From positions 36,526,126 through 36,590,125 of the forward strand of contig CM053327.1 of NCBI GenBank assembly GCA_028583605.1: a stretch of DNA of 64,000 nt, read 5' to 3'. Shown one piece after another: positions 55,811-64,000 of the stretch. This DNA is from Dastarcus helophoroides. Lineage: Eukaryota; Arthropoda; Insecta; Coleoptera; Bothrideridae. Positions within the stretch are counted from its first letter, which is position 1. Every line of letters begins with the position of its first letter. The notes below the pieces were generated by a model. That model was not told the origin of the DNA, searched no databases, and saw only the letters and a list, made by a program, of their open reading frames with translations. A program made the translations under genes and the position numbers.

Positions 55811-57004
55811 TATCTGAGTTTAAGTTAGCGCCAACTGTCTGTAGAGCGAATAAGGACAATGCAGAACAGCGTCATCTAGTGTCTCGCGGTTTCCACTCCT
55901 GCTCCTGACCACTATTAATGCCCACATGCATAACGAACGGGCTTTATTGCAGTTTGTATCTTACTTACCCATTCCCTGTTATCGAGAGTTGGGCGACTTT
56001 GGTGCTTTGTTCCTGCCCGCAGGAACTCCCTGTTACGTTTATTAGATTAGGACAGATACAATGTAACATTATCTTCGCACAAAGCAGACGCTGCGGCTTC
56101 GATTAGACCAGCTTTTCGCTTCCTTTAGAAGCCATTCTTGAACGTTTTCTCTCCAATTTTAAAAAATTTATCCTACAGCTGCAGCGCCACGATTCAACAG
56201 CAAGATATACGGTGATTCGCAGGGGTTACGTTCCGCAAATACACCTCGACAACTTTAAATTTGGAAACTTTTGAGACAAAATTTTTAGATACATTTAAAA
56301 TTTTTTTTAATATCGATAACAATTCCAAGAATACTTTCAAAAGTTTGATTTATTTTCTTAGAAATTTTGACTTGTTCCGAATATTTACTTTTGTTAAAAT
56401 GTTCAATTCTTGTGTCAATTCTTTTCCCAAGATTCAGAGATTACAAGTTCAACAGGTTTACGAGTTCAAAAGACTTTCAAATCAAAATTGGTGACTTTTC
56501 TAAGATTTAATGTTGGGTTTGACCTTGAAATTACTAAATAATGTTTATAAATGTCGATTTTTTAAATTTGACTTTAATGGCTATACCCCACTTTTTTCTG
56601 AAACAAAGTGTAAACACAATTGAAAGAAAAAACCTTGGAAATATCAATAAAGTAAAAATTTTGGAAAAAAAACCGAAACAATCCCTAAATATCGAGTTAA
56701 AGGCCGAATAAATTTCGATTTTTTTTTGGACTTTGTTCTAATTTTCGATTTAATATTTTCCATTTTTAATTCAACTTAAAATCTCGAGTATAATCTGAAA
56801 ACTGTTCGATTTCGAGGCTTATTTTTTTATACTTTCGAGTTCGACATAAATTTGAAAACTATGTTTTTCTTCGCGAAATTTCCAGTTCAAACTAAATTGC
56901 ACAGGCAGCTTTACCTTAACATAAATCATGTTTTTATTTTGTTAATTTCGATCTTTTTCAAAATTCCCAGCTTTTATTTCCGTTTATTTAAGTTTTGCCG
57001 TAAA
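55811..57004. other. Unique then AT-rich sequence
   Basis: 55810-56230 is complex; a small frame at 55918-56106 lacks a domain. From 56240 the AATTTCGA-type filler returns. No transposon ends were found. Confidence 0.4.
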
Positions 57005-59080
57005 TTTAGAACTTTTGAAAATTCCCCGCGGTTAGACGCGATCTATTTTTCAGGGTAGCTATCTTCTTTAAGGTGACTATCGATGGACGGTAAACGGCGA
57101 CGGTAGATTAAAATAGAAGATTCGTAAGTCATTGATATTTCCACTTTTTTCTCGCAATTTTAAATCTAAACACATAAATTGAAGGAAGAAGTCCTGTAAA
57201 TTAAAGGACGAAATGATCCTTTTCACGAAATGTTCAGTTTACAACCGAATTTTCGCTGCAGTCTTTATGACATGAAGCATGATTTTTTTAAATTTTGACT
57301 GTTTTCTTAAATTTCCCAGTTTATATTTTCAGTTATTAAGTTTGCCCTGAAATATCGAATTTTAGAAAATTCCCAAAGATTTGCCAGCACGTATTTTTTG
57401 AGGCAGCTATCTCCTCCGAGGGGACAATCGGTGGACGGTAAACGGCGAAGGCAGGTCGGGCCAGAAAGTTCGCTTTACTCGGTTTGTTTTACCGTAAATT
57501 TAGAACTTTTGAAAATGCCCAGCGGTTCGACGCGCGATCTATTTTCCAGGGCAGCTATCTTTTTTAAGGTGGCTATCGATGGACGGTGAACGGCGACGGC
57601 AGATTAAAATAGAAGATTCGTAAGTCATTGATATTTCCACTTTTTTCTCGCAATTTTAAATCTAAACACATAAATTGAAGGAAGAAGTCCTGTAAATTAA
57701 AGGACGAAATCCTGTAAATTAAAGGAGAAAATCCTGTAAATTGAAGAAGGAAATCCTGTAAATTGGGGGAAAAAATCCAAAAAGAAAAGAAGTTTATACA
57801 AAAACATCTCTAAATATCGAATTTGCAGACAACTCTCTAATCAATTTTGATTTTGGTTCTTCAACAGTTTGACTGTACGAAATTTCGAGCTTACACTTTC
57901 TATTTACAAACTAGCTTAAAGTTTCGAATTTACTTTCAAACTGTCACCTTTTTTCGAAATTTCAAGAATATTGTGTTACACATTTCAAAATTCAACAAAT
58001 TTTAACTTTGACACTAATCTCGAAATAATGATCCTTTTCACGAAATGTTCAGTTTAAAACCGAATTTTCGTTGCAGTCTTTATGACATGAAGCCTGATTT
58101 TTTTTTAATTTCGACTGTTTTCTTAAATTTCCCAGTTTACATTTTCAGTTATTAAGTTTACCCTGAAATATCGAATTTTAGAAAATTCCCAAAGATTTGC
58201 CAGCACCTATTTTTTGAGGCAGCTATCTCCTCCGAGGGGACAATCGGTGGACGGTAAACGGCAAAGGCAGGTCGGGCCAGAAAGTTCGCTTTACTCGGTT
58301 TGTTTTACCGTAAATTTAGAACTTTTGAAAATACCCAGCGGTTCGACGCGATCTATTTTCCAGGGCAGCTATCTTCTTTAAGGTGGCTATCGATGGACGG
58401 TAAACGGCGACGATAGATTAATATAGAAGATTCGCAAGTCATTGATATTTCCACTTTTTTCTCGAAATTTCAAATCTAAATACACAAAAATGAAGGAAGA
58501 AATCCTGCAAATTAAAGGAGGAAATCTTATAAATTGAAGGAGGAAATCCTTTAAATTGAGGGAAAGGATTCAGAAAAAACGAAATTTATATAAAAACATC
58601 TCTAAATATCGAATTTAAAGACAACTTTCTTATCAATTTTGAATTTGTTTCTTTAAAAATTTAACTGTACGAAATTTCGAGCTTACACTTTCTATTTACA
58701 AACTAGCTTAAAGTTTCAAATTTGTCAACTTTTTTCGACATTTCAGGAATATTTTGTTACACATTTCGAAATTTAACAAATTTTAACTTCGACCTTAACT
58801 CGAAATAATGATCCTTTTCACGAAATGTTCAGTTTAAAACCGAATTTTCGTTGCAGTCTTTATGACATGAAGCATGATTTTTTTTTAATTTTGACTGTTT
58901 TCTTAAATTTCCCAGTTTACATTTTCAGTTATTAAGTTTACCCTGAAATATCGAATTTTAGAAAATTCCCAAAGATTTGCCAGAACCTATTTTTTGAGGC
59001 AGCTATCTCCTCCGAGGGGACAATCGGTGGACGGTAAACGGCGAAGGCAGGTCAGGCCAGAAGGTTCGCTTTTCCCGGTT
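57005..59080 (+). repeat. ~800-bp satellite, three units (first one deleted)
   Basis: GGCAGCTATCTCCTCCGAGG lies at about 57401, 58219 and 58998; GATCCTTTTCACGAAATG at 57215, 58030 and 58810; the paired word ATCGATGGACGG at 57078, 57572 and 58388. The first unit lacks about 330 bases between GGACGAAAT and GATCCTTTT. Each unit contains GGACGGTAAACGGCGA twice, once after ATCGATGG/ATCGATGG and once after AATCGGTGG, so the unit is itself an ancient duplication. A nested 22-bp run of GAAATCCTGTAAATTAAAGG is expanded at 57680-57775 and 58500-58560. Short frames over the GC-rich part recur in each unit and are not genes. Confidence 0.85.
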
Positions 59081-59630
59081 TGGGAATTTAATGTGGCAAC
59101 TGTTTCTAATTGGGTAATGAAACGAACCTAAATCTAGAAATGTTAATATCGAAGAAACTTTACAATCATCAGTGCCATTTTCACTTTTTTTCGAAATTTC
59201 AAGATTAAACACGAAAAGAGAAAGTTGGAATTTCTTAGCGGAATGTTACCGTCGAAATTTGATTTTTTTTGTCACATTACGTCACTGCTCTGATTCGCAA
59301 ATTTAAAATCTTGTTTCATCAAAGTTACGATGTCACTTTTCTCGAAACAAAACGTTATTAAAGGTTCCCGAATGACCCCGTTATATATATTGTTGACCTT
59401 CTCCTGCGTTCTTTTCGCGCATTTTCATCTCTTAGAGCAAAAACGAACCATTGAACCCGATACATTCATCATCCGAAGGAATTCTCTCCCATAAACGATT
59501 TTCAATTGCAGGCCTGCTCACGTGTGTTTCCCGCAACGGTACCGCACGCTATTAATGATTGTTTCGCAAACACTTCGATGATTAACTCGTCGATGAAAGA
59601 GAAACAAAAGTTGCCCGCTAATTACAGTCG
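59081..59630. other. Unique sequence, candidate regulatory island
   Basis: From about 59380 onward the sequence becomes complex (TTGCAGGCCTGCTCACGTGT, ACGCTATTAATGATTG, GCCCGCTAATTACAGTCG). No gene or repeat is recognised. Confidence 0.35.
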
Positions 59631-59873
59631 ATGGGGGCACCAACAAAAGAGCTAAAAGTCGTTTTTGCACCTCGGAAGGTCACATCGGATGAAAATGCAC
59701 CGTATGATGTTAGCGGTGCCGCATCACCGTCATCGGCCTTCCAGCCATTCGTCCGACTCTCATTAATTTCGTTTCTCTTGTCGAGTGCCGTTTTCACCTG
59801 CAAATTATGCGGCGAGGTGCTGCGCGAAATTTCGAAAGAAGATCGAACGGGATTTCGCGTTAAGCGACGCTAA
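59631..59873 (+). CDS. Possible 80-residue ORF of unknown function
   Basis: An ATG-initiated frame with mixed codon use, MGAPTKELKVVFAPRKV at the start, a hydrophobic stretch LSLISFLLSSAVF at about residues 44-56, then CKLCGEVLREIS and a basic end (RVKRR). The opposite strand is open over much of it (61 codons), which weakens the case. There is no recognised domain, promoter or splice signal. It is kept only because its composition differs from the AT-rich background; it could equally be chance. Confidence 0.2.
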   Translation: MGAPTKELKVVFAPRKVTSDENAPYDVSGAASPSSAFQPFVRLSLISFLLSSAVFTCKLCGEVLREISKEDRTGFRVKRR

Positions 59874-60299
59874 AGATGGTAATTTTCCTTTCATTCGTGA
59901 TGCGCGCCGTTTTTATCTCATTTGGAAAGGTCAATTCGACCCGTCGGTTTGTTAAACTTTGCAAATTATGACAATCGAGTTCACGGTTTGGGGGTACACA
60001 ACTTCATTAAGTTCACAGTTAACGGTACGGTATCGCGGAATTTAAAAAAAAAATGGAGAGGAAAGTAAACTCTTGTTTATTTGCAGGCAACTTTTCTAAA
60101 TCAGTGAGACAGCAGCATTTTCAAAATGGACCATCGAAATTTGATCCAAAATAAGTTTACTTTAACGTTCCCCGCGATGAATTTATGAAATTTTAACGCT
60201 TTACTAATAATGTTCGTAACAATGTTGTCCAGAAGGCAATTGCTTTAAGAATGTTTGCAGAAATTAATGAAAACATTCTAAATGGATACTATTTTCTAC
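59874..60299. other. Unique sequence
   Basis: No feature recognised. Confidence 0.4.
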
Positions 60300-60850
60300 T
60301 CCTTCTACCAGCTTTTAGTTATCCTAGAAGCTACGGTAGTTGGATTAGGTCCAGAACCCTATGCGTTTATCTACTAACTCTAGATAGTTATTTCGTAACT
60401 GAAGAAGGGTTTTATCTTCGCTCTTCATCTTATATGGATGATACGAGTTATAAATATGGACCATAGTCGAAATTATTTTAAAATCGATGTTTTCGAAAGA
60501 AGTAAATGAGGGAAAGTAGAACTTCCTATTTTAACTAAAATTAGAGACTAACGCGAAAATTGTTTGGTTCAACGACTAAAAATATAAACTATAAATAAGA
60601 TTTCGACATCTAAATGATCCTTATGGGTGCATTTTCTTCTTCAGTTGATCAAGGAGCAACTGTTCATTCGATGAAGACCAGAAGCCTCTGACTTTATCCT
60701 ACTGAGTAATGATAGTTATCTCGTAAGTGAGCTCATAAGAAAGATTTTATCTTGAACTGAACGCTCGAGAGCGATTTTGAGAAAAATTCTGCTTCATTTT
60801 TATGTATGCTGGTGATACGAGTTATAAATATGGACCAAAGCTGTTACATC
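60300..60850 (+). repeat. Diverged tandem duplication of ~380 bp
   Basis: GATACGAGTTATAAATATGG at 60437 and 60813 and the preceding stretches (TAGATAGTTATTTCGTAACT near 60384; ATGATAGTTATCTCGTAAGT near 60708; TTTTATCTTCGCTC versus TTTTATCTTGAACT) align as two diverged copies about 375 bp apart. Small frames overlapping them (60251-60466, 60802-61020) share this repeat and are not independent genes. Confidence 0.55.
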
Positions 60851-61667
60851 TGCAACGAAACATAAATCCGTTTAATGGGTGCAAGAGATTTCGTAACTAT
60901 GGGAGCATTAGAGGCGATTTAAAACAGGAAATTCCACCGGTCTCGTCGGTGTACGCATCTGAAGGAAAACTCGAGGTAAACAAGCAACTCGAAGTTTTCA
61001 ATCAGGTTCCTTTACATTAATAATGGACGATGGTATTAGAGCAAGCAAATGAGAGGCCTTATCGTCCTCCCAGCGTTGCCTCCGCCACAATTAACCATAT
61101 CTAATGCAGAGTATCCGCAATTTATGGATATTAAGATGTTATGTGCATTTAAAGGGAGAAAATTGGGGGGTTTTGAATTGTTTAATGGAAATCGAGCTCA
61201 CGCATAAGAAGGTACGTACCGGTAATTGGATTGTAGATTACACAAATTTGCCTGACCGCAAACAAGAATCTAATTATCCCAGGAATTTCGCTAGTAAGTT
61301 GGAATAACCACCTTGGCTACCGCAAAAATCACCGAGGAAGATTGCACATGTATTAGAGGCCTTAGGGCCCAAATTCCATGGCTTTTCTACTGCCCCAATT
61401 TTTAAACTTTGACGACGTTTTTAAAGTTATTAAAACGCAAAGCTTTTACTACGATAGTTTAACATCTTTAGAACGTCTGATTTTAGGAATGTGTTCGATC
61501 ACCCTTATTTACTCGTGCATTATAAAGTTCATGTGGGGTCCTTTGTCCTCGTTCTTTAAAGATTGTGATCTCCATTAACACTTAAGTTAATATTGTAATT
61601 AATTTCTAAAGTGCAACTCAAACTACAGACCATTTGAAGGTTATTTAATGATCCTTAAATCGGTTGA
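60851..61667. other. Unique sequence, no gene seen
   Basis: Two plus frames of 66-67 codons (61104-61307, 61378-61578) were examined; the second has a hydrophobic stretch (LILGMCSITLIYSC) but no recognisable domain. Confidence 0.35.
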
Positions 61668-61978
61668 AATACAAATCTTGTCTCCTGAAACCAAAAAAGT
61701 TAAAAAACACAACAAAGGGTTGCTCTGTTTTTTTCAATTTATTTAACATTTCTTCGGCCCAGTTTGGAAATATTTAAATTTTTATGGTTTGTTGACAATT
61801 TTCCAAACAGTTTTTGACGACTACGTGACATTTAAATTTATTGAAAACGTCACCTCATGACAGTGGGCCGAAGAAATGAAGAAAAAAACATAATATTTCC
61901 GGTCAATAAGGGTCTACCATGAAGAATAAAGGTTGCTCTAATGCGTTTAGATAGCCAAGCTAACATCTTCAGAGAGAA
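61668..61978 (-). repeat. 160-bp family copy interrupted by a foldback element
   Basis: The two halves, CAAATCTTGTCTCCTGAAAC to AAAGGGTTGCTCT (61673-61723) and AAAGGTTGCTCTAATGCG to CATCTTCAGAGAGA (61928-61978), form one minus-strand unit of the repeat family seen at 25223. The hammerhead-like part is decayed (TTTAGATAGCCAAGCTAACA). The word AAAGG(G)TTGCTCT is present on both sides of the insertion, about 12 bp. Confidence 0.7.
61724..61927. mobile_element. Foldback/MITE family 2 inserted in the 160-bp repeat
   Basis: It runs from GTTTTTTTCAATTTATTTAA to GGGTCTACCATGAAGAAT. Compared with 53408-53692 it lacks the outer 37 bases on the left. It splits a copy of the 160-bp family, so it is younger than that copy. 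Confidence 0.75.
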
Positions 61979-62071
61979 ATCGGATTTTCCTCATAATTGA
62001 TAATGTGCAATTAATTCATTTAGTTCTTAGTTGATTCTTAATTTAACAGGATTTAATGATCAAATTAATAT

Positions 62072-62369
62072 TGTTGCATGTTATCGGTTGGATAATTAAA
62101 ATCACGTGAATTGCAATCACTTTATTTCAAACGTATTTTAGAACAATTATGATTCACTTAACTATCTAACTATCTCACTATCTGACTATCTGATTGACAG
62201 ACTTGAGGGAAAGACCATCGCGTATTTATACCATTCCGGTTTCTAGAACGGATCTCAGTACAGATCGGGCTCGCGCTCGCGGAAATGTCTCTCGCGGCCG
62301 CTTCCCATTAACAAATGTTTCCAGAGGAGTTCTTAATATTACATAATTACTAACACAAATTTTACAACA
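62072..62369 (-). mobile_element. Solo-LTR-like segment
   Basis: On the minus strand this holds TATAAATA (62223-62230 on plus), about 100 bases later AATAAA (62121-62126), and ends in the inverted words TGTTG and CAACA. A TATA box, transcribed segment and poly(A) signal in 300 bases is the layout of an LTR. A CTATCTAA-type short repeat lies just downstream of the presumed start site. A matching target duplication was not found and no gag/pol is near, so the boundaries and identity are uncertain. Confidence 0.35.
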
Positions 62370-62732
62370 ACACTTCTTTACAATATGACTGATTCAAATT
62401 GATGCCAACCTATTTTTCTGTATATTTTATGGTCTTGACACAACTTTACAATTTGCAAGGATTGTTTAGGTTCCTTTAAATACGAAATTCTTGGACCTAC
62501 TGTACTTCGTAGTCAACGTTTCCGGGTTAAATTCCTAGCGTCTGGAATGCGGCTATGGCCAGTTAACAGTCCCCGAATGTTATGTCCCTTTGGTGCTCGT
62601 TGTTTGTTCTGTTTGTTTCCCAGTAACTTTTAAAGCATGTTTGTGCTTGTGCTCAAAAATTTTGGATAAATAAACCAAATAAAACAAACAAAAGTTGCGC
62701 TTACGTCAATATTTATATTAGCTTTCGAAAAT
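62370..62732. other. Unique sequence
   Basis: About 360 bases with no recognised feature. Confidence 0.4.
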
Positions 62733-62850
62733 TGAAATACAAATCTTGTCTCCTGAAATCAAGAAAGATTAAAAAACATAACAAAGGTTGCTCTAACGCG
62801 TTTCAGCCAAGCTATCATCTTCAGAGAGATCAGTATCTCTCCGTTCTACC
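62733..62850 (-). repeat. 160-bp family, dispersed copy
   Basis: CAAATCTTGTCTCCTGAAAT, AAACATAACAAAGGTTGCTC and ATCATCTTCAGAGAGATC are shared with 61668-61978 and 52625-52730. The stem-II region is shortened (GTTTCAGCCAAGCTATC), so the hammerhead-like fold is broken. Confidence 0.75.
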
Positions 62851-62869
62851 AAAAAAAAAAATAGGTTTC

Positions 62870-63222
62870 GAAAGTTATTAAGACCTTACAGGATATACTT
62901 CTTCCGGGATTGGACCCTGTCAAAGAACTACTAAAAGTGTTCGACGTTTCGCCCACCATCGTAGGGGGCTTCTTCAGAAACAAAGAAAAAGAGATGAAAA
63001 GAGGAATATGAGGGAATACTCAAAAAAGAAGAAAAATAAAAAGGCCAATTTCAAAACATCAGAGCACGGTAACTCAGTATATCCACCATACCAGAGGCGA
63101 AACTCTTCTGAATTGAAAATTGGTACAAAGGATAAGAAAGTTTAGACAGAAGAGCGCGGTAACTCAGTATGTCCACCATACCAGAGGCGAAACTCTTCTG
63201 AATTGAAACTTGGTACAAAAGA
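62870..63222 (-). repeat. Penelope/retrozyme-like repeat with hammerhead-like motif and 90-bp duplication
   Basis: A hammerhead-like motif (62939-62981, minus strand) is followed on the plus map by two copies of a 90-bp unit with CGGTAACTCAGTATRTCCAC and CCAGAGGCGAAACTCTTCTG (63067 and 63157). The combination of a small ribozyme-like motif with short tandem units is typical of Penelope-like element ends, but no polymerase sequence is present. Confidence 0.5.
62939..62981 (-). ncRNA. Hammerhead-like motif, second family
   Basis: Minus strand: stem I GTTT, core CTGAAGA, one extra A, stem II GCCC with partner GGGC (possible further CC/GG pairing inside the loop), GAA, palindromic ACGT as stem III, C at the cleavage position (GUC), and GAAC closing stem I with one U-G pair. 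The sequence is unrelated to the 25-kb family, yet it has the same layout, including the single additional base between core and stem II. Confidence 0.45.
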
Positions 63223-64000
63223 ATTTATTATTATTATTTGTAAGACCTTTCGATGCTTTCAGTTGTCGAATTTTAAGAATTTTCTCCGTGTGAGTTGAAT
63301 CCCGTCAGGTTAACTTCGTTTCGTCATCCGTATGACATTTTCGGGACTAGCACCGAACTGAAATGATGAACTCTATTCTGTAGTACTTCAACTGTCCCAG
63401 TTTTTAAAGTTTGGCACTTTTGTTGGGATATAGTGGTTATTAGGACGCGATGCACCTCGTGAGGCCCCGTTAACCATCGGCACAAAATAATTACAAATTA
63501 AATTGTATTCCGACGACCACAGGAATCCATAATGTGGTTTTAAACGCGATTATAAATCTCCACATGTGGGTGTGTGCCATTCCCAGTGATTCATCTCGGT
63601 TGTACGTCCTCTGTATAAGTTATTGACACGATTTTGTACATTTAACGGTACAATGCCACGTGAAATATGTGATTTTTTATTAATAAACTCCACCGCTTTC
63701 GTGTTCGGTTGTTTAAAGTGATAATTCATCATTTGGCTCCTTTATCGTCACTTGTGCGGACGATTTTAAACCGAAAAAAATCTCATCGAATTCCTTAGTT
63801 GGGAGACTGATTTTCAGTTTTGTTAAATTTTTTTTTGAGGTTGGAATATAACACGACAAAAGTGATTGAGTGCTTGAGAACACATCATGCCATGATGATC
63901 TTTGGGTGACTGTCTAGAAGTGACTTTGAGACAATTTGTCATTCATATTCAATTTGTCATAAATAAACAATTTGTCATGTATATTCTACAGGATGATTCA
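63223..64000. other. Unique sequence to the window end
   Basis: No supportable gene. A minus frame of 60 codons (63550-63732) has no domain. The last 100 bases include three CAATTTGTCAT words. A short ATT microsatellite is at 63225-63240. Confidence 0.4.

Noticed and set aside
63067..63200. A further hammerhead in the 90-bp units (GAGGCGAAACTCTTCTGAA)
   Set aside because: GAAA and CTGA words are present, but they are in the wrong order and spacing for any hammerhead permutation that I could pair.

Overview
The window looks like a piece of an intron-rich or intergenic eukaryotic (most likely insect, possibly beetle) chromosome. It is AT-rich, has no bacterial-style gene packing, no intact protein-coding gene I can defend, and is dominated by transposon relics, foldback elements and tandem arrays. 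The insect reading rests on the mix of Jockey/CR1-like non-LTR reverse-transcriptase relics, RTE-type 3' tails, hAT elements with 8-bp target duplications and Penelope-style hammerhead ribozyme motifs; the exact taxon is inference.

Layout. 1-13 kb: unique sequence, a decayed reverse transcriptase, and a duplicated block carrying a 21-bp polypurine minisatellite (three arrays, 3.4-4.6, 7.75-9.07 and 9.14-9.72 kb) that interrupts the same reverse-transcriptase 3' end. 13.4-23.3 kb: four different short-unit arrays (16-bp AGGTCA/CACGTG array; about 20-bp GATTGT-TTG-ACAATC array with a 320-340 bp higher order; 14-bp TGGCAAATATCTGC array with inverted blocks; about 20-bp TTTTACGAG array), separated by islands of complex, enhancer-like sequence. 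23.7-31.4 kb: a 132-bp-arm foldback, a 160-bp tandem array with one hammerhead-like motif per unit, a small hairpin MITE, then a 687-bp satellite (5 units) and a 226-bp satellite (5 units). 31.5-34.3 kb: RTE-like 3' tail and a 243-bp satellite (5 units) built from such a tail. 35.7-54.0 kb: four hAT-type elements delimited by terminal inverted repeats and near-matching 8-bp target duplications, two of them nested, all without a transposase and filled with AATTTCGA-type degenerate repeats and local tandem arrays; a textbook type-I hammerhead ribozyme lies in the inner nested element at 41387-41433 (minus strand). 54-64 kb: a third foldback copy, an approximately 800-bp satellite, a solo-LTR-like segment, further hammerhead-like repeat copies and unique sequence.

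The standout theme is small self-cleaving-ribozyme architecture in repeats: one canonical hammerhead, and a second group (CTGAAGA plus one extra nucleotide, stem II, GAA, palindromic stem III) that occurs in tandem (retrozyme-like) and dispersed copies. A second theme is that the hAT elements act as carriers of satellite arrays. Nothing here could be checked by database search; family names rest on motifs and termini seen in the sequence.
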